A DNA stretch of 64,000 nt from Actinoplanes regularis (GTDB taxonomy: Bacteria > Actinomycetota > Actinomycetes > Mycobacteriales > Micromonosporaceae): contig NZ_FZNR01000009.1 of the NCBI RefSeq assembly GCF_900188005.1, positions 186,001 through 250,000 of the forward strand, in the 5' to 3' direction. The position numbers and the translations under genes were made by a program. This document shows, one piece after another, positions 25,704-35,374 of the stretch. Numbering within the stretch: the stretch's first letter is position 1; the number at the start of each line of letters is the position of its first letter. The notes under the pieces are model-generated. The model was not told the origin of the DNA. It saw only the letters and a program-made list of their open reading frames with translations, and ran no database searches.

Positions 25704-27658
25704 TGGACGTTGTCTCCACCGGATTCGGTGTGCTCCTCGCCGTTGTCGTGCTCATCGCGATCGGCGTGCTGTTCTTCCTCAGCCGGATGTTCCGGAAGGT
25801 GGAGCAGGGCAAGGCTCTGATCGTCTCCAAGGTGCGCCGGGTCGACGTCACCTTCACCGGCGCGGTGGTGCTTCCCGTTCTGCACAAGGCCGAGATCATG
25901 GACATCTCGGTGAAGACGATCGAGATCTCCCGCACCGGCCGGGAGGGACTGATCTGCCGGGACAACATCCGCGCCGACATCCGGATCACCTTCTTCGTCC
26001 GGGTCAACAAGACCACCGAAGACGTGATCAAGGTGGCACAGGCGATCGGCACCGGCCGGGCCAGCAACGAGGCGACGCTGCAGGAGCTGTTCAGCGCGAA
26101 GTTCTCCGAGGCGCTGAAGACCGTGGGCAAGCAGCTCGACTTCATCGACCTCTACACCAAGCGCCACGACTTCCGGGACCAGATCATCGAGGTGATCGGC
26201 ACCGACCTGAACGGGTACAGCCTGGAGGACGCGGCCATCGACTTCCTCGAGCAGACCCCGGTCACCTCGCTCGACCCGAAGAACATCCTGGACGCCCAGG
26301 GCATCCGGAAGATCACCGAACTGACCGCGATCGAGGCGGTACGCACCAACGACTTCCGGCGCAACGAGGAGAAGGAGATCACCCGGCAGGACGTGGACGC
26401 CCGCGAGGCGATCCTCGAACTGGAGCGCCGCAAGGCGGACGCGGAGATCAAGCAGCGCCGGGAGATCGAGACCATCCGGGCCCGTGAGGAGGCCGAGATC
26501 GCGCTGGCCCGGGCCGAGGAGACGCTTCGCTCCGAGTCCGCCCGGATCAAGACCGAGCAGCAGCTCGGCGTCCAGTCGGAGAACAAGTCCCGGGAGATCG
26601 CGGTCGCCGAGAAGAACCGCGAGCGGGTCATCGCGATCGAGAGCGAGCGCATCGAGAAGGACCGGATGCTCGAGGTGATCAGCCGCCAGCGGGAGACCGA
26701 GCTCTCCACGATCTCCAAGGACAAGGAGGTCGAGACCGAGCGGCGGACCATGGCCGAGGTGATCCGGGAGCGGATCGCGGTCGAGAAGACCGTGGCCGAG
26801 CAGGAGGAGAACATCAAGCGCCTGCGGGTCGTCGAGGAGGCCGAGCGGACCCGTCAGGCCGTGGTCATCAACGCCGAGGCCGAGGCGCAGGAGGCCCTGG
26901 TCAAGGACATCAAGGCGGCCGAGGCGGCGGAGGCCGCGGCCAAGTTCAAGGCCCGTGAGCTGCTGCTGCTGGCCGAGTCCCGGCAGCAGGCTGCCGAGCT
27001 GGACGCCCGCGCCAAGATCCGGCTGGCCGAGGGCACCCAGGCCGAGGCGGCCGCGGCCGGCCTGGCCGACGTCCAGGTCCGCGAGCGCAACGCCGAGGTG
27101 ATCGAGAAGACCGGTCGCGCCGAGGCCGAGGTCATCGAGAAGACCGGCCTGGCCGAGGCCGCCGTCGAGCGCCAGAAGGCCCTGGTCGCCGCCGAGGCGA
27201 TCAAGGAGAAGCTGAAGGGCGAGGCCGAGGGTCTCGAGCAGAAGGCCGGTGCGATGGCCACGCTCGACGACGTCACCCGGGCGCACGAGGAGTACCGACT
27301 GCGACTGGAGATGGAGAAGGAGATCCGGCTGGCCGGCATCAACGTGCACAAGGAGATCGCCGAGGCGCAGGCCATGGTGGTCGCGGCCGGGCTGGAGAAG
27401 GCCGACATCGACATCGTCGGCGGCGACTCGGTCTTCTTCGACAAGCTGGTCGGCTCGATCACGCTGGGCAAGAGCATCGACGGGTTCGTCGAGCACAGCT
27501 CGGTGGTGCAGGGCCTCGGCGCCCGCTACCTGAACGGTGACGGCGACCTGGCCGAGGACCTGCACAAGCTCGCCAGCTCGGTGTCCACCGCGGATGTGGC
27601 CAACCTGAGCGTGGCGGCGGCCGTCGCCAACCAGCTCAAGAAGGACCAGGCTGAGTGA
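25703..27658 (+). CDS. Flotillin-family (SPFH/band 7) protein, YqiK type
   Basis: A 651-residue scaffold protein. It has an N-terminal membrane helix (about residues 5-28, GVLLAVVVLIAIGVLFFLS), an SPFH domain to about residue 220 (TFTGAVVLPVLHKAEIMDIS, EGLICRDNIRADI), a coiled coil of roughly 300 residues with many Glu-Ala and Arg-Glu repeats, and a flotillin C-terminal region. Flotillins oligomerise into membrane microdomain scaffolds. Start ATG overlaps the upstream stop, and its stop overlaps the GTG of the giant ATPase gene (GTGA). The combination points to one assembled complex at the cytoplasmic membrane. Confidence 0.93.
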   Translation: MDVVSTGFGVLLAVVVLIAIGVLFFLSRMFRKVEQGKALIVSKVRRVDVTFTGAVVLPVLHKAEIMDISVKTIEISRTGREGLICRDNIRADIRITFFVRVNKTTEDVIKVAQAIGTGRASNEATLQELFSAKFSEALKTVGKQLDFIDLYTKRHDFRDQIIEVIGTDLNGYSLEDAAIDFLEQTPVTSLDPKNILDAQGIRKITELTAIEAVRTNDFRRNEEKEITRQDVDAREAILELERRKADAEIKQRREIETIRAREEAEIALARAEETLRSESARIKTEQQLGVQSENKSREIAVAEKNRERVIAIESERIEKDRMLEVISRQRETELSTISKDKEVETERRTMAEVIRERIAVEKTVAEQEENIKRLRVVEEAERTRQAVVINAEAEAQEALVKDIKAAEAAEAAAKFKARELLLLAESRQQAAELDARAKIRLAEGTQAEAAAAGLADVQVRERNAEVIEKTGRAEAEVIEKTGLAEAAVERQKALVAAEAIKEKLKGEAEGLEQKAGAMATLDDVTRAHEEYRLRLEMEKEIRLAGINVHKEIAEAQAMVVAAGLEKADIDIVGGDSVFFDKLVGSITLGKSIDGFVEHSSVVQGLGARYLNGDGDLAEDLHKLASSVSTADVANLSVAAAVANQLKKDQAE

Positions 27659-30600
27659 CCGAGGCGAACATCGACGCGGGCACCTACGAGGTGCTCCGGG
27701 CCCGGCTCGGCGCCAAGGCCCGGGAACTGGCCGAACGGGCCGAAGCGCTGAACGCCCGCCGGGTCGAGGTCTTCGGTGCCCAGCAGACCGAACTGCTGGG
27801 CGCCGAGCGGATCCGGACCGGTAACAACTGCGTGCCGGTCGACGTCGCGCCGGCCGGGGAGGCGCTGCTGTTCGGCGCGAACGCGTTCCTCGGGATGAAG
27901 GCCGAGACCTCGGTGGACGACGTGTTCGCCGTGCTGGATCGGCAGTTCCAGCCGGTCCAGCAGCCCGGGTTGCTGGACGACCCGAATTTCCGGCGGGACT
28001 TCGCCGAGCTGTACCGGTACTACAAGGAGACCCGGCTGCGGCAGTTGCGCCGGGTCGAGGGACTGCTGCTCGCTGTCTTCCAGACCGGGGCGCGGGCGGA
28101 CGACCTGAAGGTGCTGCGCTGGCGGGTCGGGGTCGACGGGTCGGTGACGTACCAGGACGCGCGCGGTGAACGGGACCACGTGCTGCCGCCCACGCACGAC
28201 TTCACCTGGACGGTCACCACTCGCGAGCAGCACGTTCTCGGCCGGCACCCACACGTTTCGATCGAGGACGAGGTCTTCGTCGAGGCGGTCGGCGGCACGC
28301 TGACCGTCAAGGTGGAGAACAACACCGAGGACGGCGAGGGCGTCTACTCCGAGCCGGTGGACGAGCCGCTGCAGAGCCTGGCGGACGCGGAGATCGCGTA
28401 CGCCCGGGTCGGGCCGTTGATCCTGCTGCGGGTGCTGCCCTACCAGGAGACCGTGCACCGGCACCTGGTGTTCAACACCCGCACCCGGGACGTGCGGCGC
28501 CTCGACGGGATCGGGCAGGCGTGCCGGCGGCTGCCGGAGGACCAGGGCGTCATCTTCCCGGGCGGGTACTACCTGGCCACCGGGATGGCGAAGACGTTCG
28601 ACCAGGACACCGCCGGGCTGGCCTTCGAGCGGGTGATCCGGTCGGTCAACGGCGAGGACGTGCTGCACGTCTTCCACGACGCCGGGTCCGGGCGGTACCT
28701 GCTGCTGCCGTACAACGTGATCCGCAAAGAGGTGGCGACGCCGATCCCGGGCCACGGCTACGCGATCTTCGACGACGGCACGCTGGTGGTGCTGCGCAGC
28801 CCCGGCGACGAGCCGTCCCGCGTGCACCCGGTGCAGGTGTGGCAGACGCCGTACGTCTCGGACGCCCACGCCGCGGCCCAGCCGCCCGGCACCGGGCCGC
28901 TCGACCGGATCGGCAACGCGGATCTGGTCCGAGGCATCGCGGACGCGCTCTCGGTGACCCGGATGGTCGACGAGATGTCCGCCGCCGGGCCGGTCTTCGA
29001 GGCGATCATCGCGGCTTGCACCCGAGCCTTCGACACCTACCACTGGCTCGCCGACCCGGAGCTGGAGAACCTCGCCGAGCCGCTGGCCGAGGCGCGCGCC
29101 GCGGCCACCCAGGTGCTCGACGAGTTCGCCTCGGTGCAGGCCCTGACCGCGCAGGCGGCGCAGGCCCTGGCCGAGGCCGAGGCGACCGCGGACGCCCTGA
29201 TCCGGCGGGCCGCGTCGGAGGCGCCGACCACGACCGGCGGCTGGGTGAGCCGGCTCGCCGAGCTGCGCCGGGAACGCGGCAGGCTGGCCGGGCTGCGGGA
29301 GCTGCGCTACGCGGACGTCGCCCGGCTCGACGAGATCGCCGCGTCGCTGGTCACCGCCACCGACGAGACCGCCCGGCGGGCCGTGGAGTTCCTGCGCCGG
29401 CCGGACGCGTTCGCCGACTACCAGGCCGGCGTCGAGGAGCTGGCCACCCAGGCGGCGAACATCAGCACGGTGGCCGAGGCGGAGCCGATCGGCGAACGGA
29501 TCACCGAGCAGTCCGACGGGCTTCAGGTGGTGACCGATGTCGTCGGCGGGCTGGAGATCGCCGACGCGACCGTGCGGGTGTCGATCCTGGAACGCATCGG
29601 CACAGTGCTGGGCGGGCTCAACCGGGCACGAGCCACACTGGACGGTCGTCGCCGCGAGCTGGCCGCGATCGAGGGCCGGGCCGCGTTCGCCGCCGAGTTC
29701 GCGCTCTTCGGCCAGTCGGTGTCCGCCGCGCTCGCCGCCGCGGACACCCCGGAACGCTGTGACGAGCACCTGGCCCGGCTGATGGCCCAGGTGGAGACGC
29801 TGGAAACCCGGTTCGGCGAGGTCGACGACTTCGGCGAGCGGCTGGGCGGCAAGCGCACCGAGGTGTACGAGGCGATCGCCGGCCGCCGTCAGGCGCTGCT
29901 CGACGAGCGGGCCCGCCGCGCCGACCGGCTGGCCGAGTCGGCCCGCCGGATCCTGGACGCGGTCCACCGCCGGATCACCACGCTCAATGACCCGGACGAG
30001 GTCAACACGTACTTCGCCACCGACCCGATGGTCGCGAAGGTCCGGACGGTCGCGGACGAGCTGCGCGCGGCCGGTGACACGGTCCGCGCCGAGGAGCTGG
30101 AGGGCCGGCTCAAGGCGTCCCGGCAGGAGGCCGGGCGGGCGCTGCGCGACCGGCTCGACCTGTTCGACGGGGACGGGATCCGGCTGGGACGGCACACGTT
30201 CGCGGTGAACAGCCAGGCGATCGACCTCACCCTGGTCCCGCAGGACGACGGGCTGGCGTACGCGATCACCGGCACCGACTACCGCGCGCCGATCGACGAC
30301 CCGGCCTTCGCGCTGACCAGGGATTTCTGGGACCAGCCGCTGATCTCCGAATACCGGCACCTCTACCGGGCCGAACATCTGGCCGCGGCGATCCTCGCCG
30401 CGGATCCGCCGGCCGCGGCCACCGCGCTGACCGAGGGCACGTTGCGGAATCTGGTGCGCCGGGCCGCCGAGGAGAGATACGACGAGGGGTACGAACGTGG
30501 CGTGCACGACGCCGACGCCACGGTGATCCTGGACTCGTTGCTGCGGATGTACGCCACGGCCGGCCTGCTTCGCTACCCGCCCCGGCAGCGGGTCGCCGCC

Positions 30601-32529
30601 CAGCTCTTCTGGGCCTACGGCGCGACCGCCGAGCAACGCCACTCCTGGCAGCTGCGGGCGTCGTCGCTGATCCGGGTCCGCGCCATGTTCGGCTCCGCCG
30701 GCCCGGCACTGGACGAGCTGTGCGCGGAGCTGACCGCGGCCGCCTCGGCCCATCTCGGCGCGGCGGGACTGGCCGGCGCCGGGGTCGCCACCGGCGAGAA
30801 CGGGATCGGCGAATACCTGGTCGAGGAGCTCGCCGCCGACCCGGCCGGATTCGTCACCAGCGCCGGTGCGCGCACCTTCCTGGACCGCTTCCACCGGGAG
30901 CTGGGTGGCGCGCAGGCGCCCGCCGCCCGGCAGTACTCCGACGACCTGCACGCCCTGGCCGGTGACCCGGCCGCCCGGCGGCAGCTGGTGCACGCCTGGC
31001 TCGAGGCGTTCCGGGCGGCCAAACCGGATGCCGGTGACGTCGCCGACGTGCTGGAGGCGGTCGGGGTCGAGGTCATCGGCACCGCGCTGACCCGGTACGA
31101 CGTCGCCGCCGCCACCAGCGAGACGGTCGGTGGGCTGCTCGGCGTGCACCCGCGGATCACCGACGGCCGGCTGGAGGTGCGCCTGGACGCGCTGCTGGAC
31201 CGGGCACGGCACTTCCGGGAGAACCGGATGCCGGCCTACCGGGCGTACCAGAAGCAGCGTGCGGCGCTGGCCGCCGCCGAGCGGGACCGGCTCCGGCTCG
31301 ACGAGTTCAAGCCGCGGGTGATGACCACGTTCGTCCGCAACCGGCTGCTCGACGACGTCTACCTGCCGCTGATCGGCGACAACCTGGCCCGTCAGCTCGG
31401 CGCGGCCGGGGACGACAAGCGGACCGACCGGTCGGGCCTGCTGCTGCTGATCTCCCCGCCCGGCTACGGCAAGACCACCCTGATGGAGTACGTCGCCGAC
31501 CGTCTCGGGCTGGTCTTCGTCAAGGTGAACGGGCCGGCGCTGGGGCACGGCGTGACCTCCCTGGACCCGGCCGACGCACCGGACGCCACCGCGCGGCAGG
31601 AGGTCGAGAAGATCTCGCTGGCCCTGGAGATGGGCAACAACGTGTTGCTCTACCTGGACGACATCCAGCACACCAATCCGGAGCTGTTGCAGAAGTTCAT
31701 CTCGCTCTGCGACGCGCAGCGCCGGATGGAGGGTGTCTGGAACGGCCGGACCAGGACGTACGACCTGCGGGGCAAGCGCTTCGCGGTGTGCATGGCGGGC
31801 AACCCGTACACGGAGAGCGGCCGCCGTTTCCGGATCCCGGACATGCTCGCCAACCGGGCCGACGTCTGGAACCTGGGCGACGTGCTGGCCGGCCGGGAGG
31901 ACCTGTTCGAGCTCTCCTACCTGGAGAACGCGCTGACCGCGAACACCGTCCTGGCACCGCTCGCCGCGCGGGACGGGAACGACCTGCCGCTGCTGATGCG
32001 GCTGGCCGAGGGCGACGAGACGGCACGGGCGGACCGGCTGTCGTACCCGTACTCGGCGACCGAGCTGGACCAGATCCTGGCCGTGCTGCGCGGGATGAAG
32101 CGGGCGCGACGGGTCGTGCTGCGGGTCAACCAGGCGTACATCGCCTCGGCCGCGCAGGCCGACGCGAGTCGCACCGAGCCGCCGTTCAAGCTGCAGGGGT
32201 CGTATCGCAACATGAACAAGCTGGCCGAGCGGATCGTTCCGGCGATGAACGACGACGAGCTTGAGCAGGTGCTCGACGACCACTACCTGGGCGAGGCGCA
32301 GACCCTGACCGGTGCGGCCGAGGCCAACCTGCTGAAACTGGCCGAGCTCCGCGACCGGCTGGACCCGGCGCGGGCCCAGCGGTGGGCCGAGGTCAAGGCC
32401 GGGTTCCTGCGGGAGCAGGCGCTCGGCGGAAGCGACGCGGATCCGATGGTCCGGGCCGCCGGCGCGGTGGCGCTGGTGGCCGACCGGGTCGCGGGGGTGG
32501 AGGCCGCGATCGGCCGGCTCAGCGGCTGA
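27655..32529 (+). CDS. Giant DUF3686-type AAA ATPase ('DNA repair ATPase' family)
   Basis: A 1624-residue protein without signal peptide. Residues 1-430 form a beta-rich DUF3686-like region (VFGAQQTELLGAERIRTGNN, LLFGANAFLGMK, FIFPGGYYLATG-like). Residues 430-860 are helical and coiled. About residues 1240-1500 are an AAA ATPase: Walker A PPGYGKTT with Lys1273, Walker B LLYLDDIQ with Asp1335/1336, sensor Asn1383 in AGNPYTESGRRFRIPDM. The usual Walker B Glu is replaced by Asp. The database label 'DNA repair ATPase' is historical; no nuclease or DNA-binding motif is visible. The GTG start overlaps the flotillin stop, so the ATPase is probably recruited to the flotillin scaffold. Close relatives of this pairing exist, but a function is not established to my knowledge. 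Confidence 0.88.
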   Translation: MTEANIDAGTYEVLRARLGAKARELAERAEALNARRVEVFGAQQTELLGAERIRTGNNCVPVDVAPAGEALLFGANAFLGMKAETSVDDVFAVLDRQFQPVQQPGLLDDPNFRRDFAELYRYYKETRLRQLRRVEGLLLAVFQTGARADDLKVLRWRVGVDGSVTYQDARGERDHVLPPTHDFTWTVTTREQHVLGRHPHVSIEDEVFVEAVGGTLTVKVENNTEDGEGVYSEPVDEPLQSLADAEIAYARVGPLILLRVLPYQETVHRHLVFNTRTRDVRRLDGIGQACRRLPEDQGVIFPGGYYLATGMAKTFDQDTAGLAFERVIRSVNGEDVLHVFHDAGSGRYLLLPYNVIRKEVATPIPGHGYAIFDDGTLVVLRSPGDEPSRVHPVQVWQTPYVSDAHAAAQPPGTGPLDRIGNADLVRGIADALSVTRMVDEMSAAGPVFEAIIAACTRAFDTYHWLADPELENLAEPLAEARAAATQVLDEFASVQALTAQAAQALAEAEATADALIRRAASEAPTTTGGWVSRLAELRRERGRLAGLRELRYADVARLDEIAASLVTATDETARRAVEFLRRPDAFADYQAGVEELATQAANISTVAEAEPIGERITEQSDGLQVVTDVVGGLEIADATVRVSILERIGTVLGGLNRARATLDGRRRELAAIEGRAAFAAEFALFGQSVSAALAAADTPERCDEHLARLMAQVETLETRFGEVDDFGERLGGKRTEVYEAIAGRRQALLDERARRADRLAESARRILDAVHRRITTLNDPDEVNTYFATDPMVAKVRTVADELRAAGDTVRAEELEGRLKASRQEAGRALRDRLDLFDGDGIRLGRHTFAVNSQAIDLTLVPQDDGLAYAITGTDYRAPIDDPAFALTRDFWDQPLISEYRHLYRAEHLAAAILAADPPAAATALTEGTLRNLVRRAAEERYDEGYERGVHDADATVILDSLLRMYATAGLLRYPPRQRVAAQLFWAYGATAEQRHSWQLRASSLIRVRAMFGSAGPALDELCAELTAAASAHLGAAGLAGAGVATGENGIGEYLVEELAADPAGFVTSAGARTFLDRFHRELGGAQAPAARQYSDDLHALAGDPAARRQLVHAWLEAFRAAKPDAGDVADVLEAVGVEVIGTALTRYDVAAATSETVGGLLGVHPRITDGRLEVRLDALLDRARHFRENRMPAYRAYQKQRAALAAAERDRLRLDEFKPRVMTTFVRNRLLDDVYLPLIGDNLARQLGAAGDDKRTDRSGLLLLISPPGYGKTTLMEYVADRLGLVFVKVNGPALGHGVTSLDPADAPDATARQEVEKISLALEMGNNVLLYLDDIQHTNPELLQKFISLCDAQRRMEGVWNGRTRTYDLRGKRFAVCMAGNPYTESGRRFRIPDMLANRADVWNLGDVLAGREDLFELSYLENALTANTVLAPLAARDGNDLPLLMRLAEGDETARADRLSYPYSATELDQILAVLRGMKRARRVVLRVNQAYIASAAQADASRTEPPFKLQGSYRNMNKLAERIVPAMNDDELEQVLDDHYLGEAQTLTGAAEANLLKLAELRDRLDPARAQRWAEVKAGFLREQALGGSDADPMVRAAGAVALVADRVAGVEAAIGRLSG

Positions 32530-32530
32530 C

Positions 32531-33148
32531 TCAGCTCGCGGAGATTCCGGCGGCCAGCTGGGCGGCCTGCCCGGCCAGCGCGTTGAACCCGGCTTCGCTG
32601 ATGTCACCGTCGTCGTGCAGGTCGGCCAGCTTCTCCGCGAAGTCCTCGAGGCGGTCGGCGGCCTTCTCCTTGTCGTTCTCGCGCAGCGACGAGGAGACCC
32701 GCCGGAGCCGCCCGGAAAGTGCCCGGGCATCGCCCCGGTCCAGCTGGTCGGCCCGGACCAGGACACCGATCTCCCGCTGCATCTGGCCGAGCACCGTCCC
32801 GACCCGGACCTGCTGGGTGGCGACCGGCTTGGCGGTGGTCGGCCGGGTGCTCGGCGGCTTCGTGGTCGCCTCGCTGGTCGCCTCGGTCAGCGGCTCGGTG
32901 GTCTCCGTCCGGAGCACCTGCGCCGAGGTGGCCGGGGCGGCCGCCGGGGTCTGATCGTCGTCCGAGCCGGACATGGCCCAGTAGCCGATCGCGAACAGCA
33001 GGAACGCGCCGGCCGAGCCGAGCACGATCAGGCGGCGGCGGTTGGCGGTCGCGTACTTGTCGCGCGGGGTCACCGTCGGCAGCGCGGCCGTCTGCCAGTC
33101 CGGCGCGGACGGGCGGGGGTCATACATGTCGGGCACGGCCGACATCAT
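32531..33148 (-). CDS. Single-pass membrane protein with FIMAH-like C-terminal domain
   Basis: A 205-residue protein: a short cytoplasmic N-terminus, one membrane helix (RLIVLGSAGAFLLFAIGYWA), a Thr/Pro-rich linker and a C-terminal helical domain outside the cell (VLGQMQREIGVLVRADQLDR to FNALAGQAAQLAAGI). This end resembles the FIMAH domain found in actinobacterial surface proteins and kinases. I start at ATG 33148; a TTG 24 bases upstream and an internal ATG at 33127 are alternatives, and none has a strong binding site. It converges on the giant ATPase gene with one base between. Confidence 0.65.
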   Translation of the reverse strand: MMSAVPDMYDPRPSAPDWQTAALPTVTPRDKYATANRRRLIVLGSAGAFLLFAIGYWAMSGSDDDQTPAAAPATSAQVLRTETTEPLTEATSEATTKPPSTRPTTAKPVATQQVRVGTVLGQMQREIGVLVRADQLDRGDARALSGRLRRVSSSLRENDKEKAADRLEDFAEKLADLHDDGDISEAGFNALAGQAAQLAAGISAS

Positions 33149-33190
33149 GCCCAGCCCGTGCCGGACTCGCAAGATTCGCTCACCCGGCCG

Positions 33191-34423
33191 TCACCAACGG
33201 ACCGGCAGTCCCTCCAGTCCGCGCAGCAGCAGACCGGGCCGCCAGCTCAGCTCCTCGGGCGGCACGGCGAGCCGCAGTCCGGGGTAGCGGTCGAGCAGCG
33301 CGGTGAACGCGATCTGCCCCTCCAGCCGGGCCAGCGGGGCGCCCAGGCAGTAGTGGATGCCGTGCCCGAAGGCCAGGTGGCCGGGGCTCTGCACCCGGTC
33401 CAGGCGCAGTTCGTCAGCGGCCAGGAACTGCTCGGCGTCCCGGTTCGCCGAGAGCAGGCCGATGATCACGGGGTCACCGGCCGGGATGGTCACCCCGCCG
33501 ATCTCCAGCTCCTCGTTCGCGATCCGGAACGTAGAGGTCTTGAGGGGTCCGTCGTACCGGAGGAATTCCTCGATGGCGCTCGGCAGCAACTCACGGTCGG
33601 CCCGCAGCCGGTCCCACTCCCCCGGATGGGTCAGCAGCGAGTAGACGCCGTTGCCGATCAGGTTGACGGTGGTCTCGTGACCGGCGACCAACAGCAGGAA
33701 GACCATCGAGGAGAGCTCGTCCTCGGTCAGCCGGTCCTCGGCGTCGCGCACCTGGATGAGCCCGGAGAGCAGGTCGTCGCCGGGGGTCCGGCGGCGCTCG
33801 GCGAGCAGGGCGTGGATGTACTTCACCATCGACTCGATGGCCGAGGCCAGGTTCGGACCGGCCTCCGAGCCGGCAACCACCGCGTTCGACCACTCGCGGA
33901 AGTCGTCGCGGTCCTCCATCGGGAGGCCGAGCAGCTCACAGATGACCTGGATGGGCAGGGGGAACGCGAAGTCGTCGATCAGGTCGGCCCGGTCCTGGCC
34001 GTCCAGCCGGTCCAGCAGGTCGGTGGCGATCCGCTCGATCCGTGGGCGCAGCGCCTCGATCCGGCGGGTGGTGAAGGCGGCCGAGACCAGGCGGCGCAGC
34101 CGCGTGTGGTCCGGCGGGTCGACGGCGAGCATGTGCTGGGAGATCGCGGCGCCGATCCCCTCCGACATCGCCGAGGCCGGGGCGGCGCCGGCCGTCCGGG
34201 AGCCGCCGACAGGCTGGTCGGAGACCATCGAGGAGGAACGCTTGGAGAGTCTCGGGTCGGCCAGCGCGCGGCGGGCGTCCTCGTAGCGGGTCACCACCCA
34301 GGCGTGCACGCCGGACGGTAGCTTGGCGCGACGGACCGGGCCGGTGCGGCGTAGCTCCGCGTACGCCTCGTGCGGGTCGCCATGGAAAGCCGACGTACTC
34401 ATGTCGACGAGTTCCTGCGTCAT
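33191..34423 (-). CDS. Cytochrome P450
   Basis: A 410-residue soluble bacterial P450. The heme-binding loop is FGHGIHYCLGAPLAR, the oxygen-activation I-helix is LLLVAGHETTVNL, and the ExxR K-helix is EEFLRYDGP, all intact. It belongs to the CYP105/107-like actinobacterial group that oxidises small molecules, often in secondary metabolism. Ferredoxin and reductase genes are not nearby, so electron donors must come from elsewhere. A strong GGAGGAAG precedes ATG 34423. No biosynthetic cluster surrounds it, and its substrate is unknown. Confidence 0.93.
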   Translation of the reverse strand: MTQELVDMSTSAFHGDPHEAYAELRRTGPVRRAKLPSGVHAWVVTRYEDARRALADPRLSKRSSSMVSDQPVGGSRTAGAAPASAMSEGIGAAISQHMLAVDPPDHTRLRRLVSAAFTTRRIEALRPRIERIATDLLDRLDGQDRADLIDDFAFPLPIQVICELLGLPMEDRDDFREWSNAVVAGSEAGPNLASAIESMVKYIHALLAERRRTPGDDLLSGLIQVRDAEDRLTEDELSSMVFLLLVAGHETTVNLIGNGVYSLLTHPGEWDRLRADRELLPSAIEEFLRYDGPLKTSTFRIANEELEIGGVTIPAGDPVIIGLLSANRDAEQFLAADELRLDRVQSPGHLAFGHGIHYCLGAPLARLEGQIAFTALLDRYPGLRLAVPPEELSWRPGLLLRGLEGLPVRW

Positions 34424-34519
34424 CGCTTCCTCCCCCGAATGCCGGAATCGAATACTGACGATACCGGGATTCGGGGGAACGAATCCCCCCATCCGGGGTC
34501 CGATCTCGCCGCGTCGTCG

Positions 34520-35374
34520 TCAGAGCGGGCGGGCCTGCTGTTCCGGGGCGTAACGGGCGAGCGTGAGCTGCTCGCAGAGACTGATCAGGGTGTAGAGCGC
34601 GATCGACGCGACGGTCACGATGGTCACCGCGGTCCACATACGATCGAGTTCGAACGTGGTGACCGAGGCGAGCATGAGATAGCCGAGCCCGCTGCCGGTC
34701 GCCAGCCACTCGGCGAGCAGCGCGCCGATCAACGCCAGCGGCGCGGCGACCCGGAGCGCGGCGAAGAGCGCCGGTAGGGCCCCGGGCAACTGGACCCGGA
34801 GCAGGGTGACGAACGGCGCGGCGCCGTAGGCCCGCATCAGGTCCAAGGCCGATTTCGGTACGGCCCGCAGCGCCAGTGACACGTTGACCAGCACCGGGAA
34901 GAACGTGACGATCCCGGCGATCACCGTGACCGCGAGCAGTCCCCGGCCGAAGATCAGGGCGATCAGCGGGGTCATCGCGACCAGAGGCACCGCCCGCAAC
35001 GCCATCGCGATCGGCAGCAGGGTCTGCTCGACGCCGCGCCAGAGCGTGAAGGCGACCGCGGTGACCAGCGCGGCGACCGTCCCGCCGACCAGACCGAGGA
35101 TCGCGTCGACGGCGGTGACCCGGCTCGCCTCGCGGAGCAGATCACGTTCCGCGGAGTTGGCCGGGTCGGTGAGGTAGCGCCAGACGTCGAGCGGGCCGCG
35201 GGTCAGGAACGGGTCCAGCCGCAGGCCCTTGACCAGCAGTTGCCAGACGGCACAGATCACGACGGCGGAGAGCAGGGCCCCGCCGAAGCCTCTGGCGGCT
35301 CTGCCGGCGACCCGGCGGGCCACGTGCCGCTCCAGCCCGGCCCGCACGGTGGCCGGGGTCGGGCCGGCGCTCAT
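34520..35374 (-). CDS. ABC transporter permease, SsuC/ThiX type (second permease)
   Basis: A 284-residue permease with six membrane segments and an EAA-type loop (DLMRAYGAAPFVTLLRVQLP). It belongs to the binding-protein-dependent permeases for nitrate, sulfonate, taurine or hydroxymethylpyrimidine. It begins at ATG 35374, overlapping the stop of the first permease (ATGA). Two different permeases in one operon suggest a heterodimeric channel, unlike SsuC systems with one. Confidence 0.88.
   Translation of the reverse strand: MSAGPTPATVRAGLERHVARRVAGRAARGFGGALLSAVVICAVWQLLVKGLRLDPFLTRGPLDVWRYLTDPANSAERDLLREASRVTAVDAILGLVGGTVAALVTAVAFTLWRGVEQTLLPIAMALRAVPLVAMTPLIALIFGRGLLAVTVIAGIVTFFPVLVNVSLALRAVPKSALDLMRAYGAAPFVTLLRVQLPGALPALFAALRVAAPLALIGALLAEWLATGSGLGYLMLASVTTFELDRMWTAVTIVTVASIALYTLISLCEQLTLARYAPEQQARPL

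Noticed and set aside
25634..27565. Long minus-strand frame opposite the flotillin gene
   Set aside because: Leu/Asp/Gly-rich translation typical of antisense of a coiled-coil gene; no motifs.
27526..32766. Very long antisense open frame (1746 codons) opposite the giant ATPase gene
   Set aside because: High GC third positions keep the reverse frame open; its translation is Arg/Pro/Val-rich without family motifs, while the plus frame has Walker and DUF3686 motifs.
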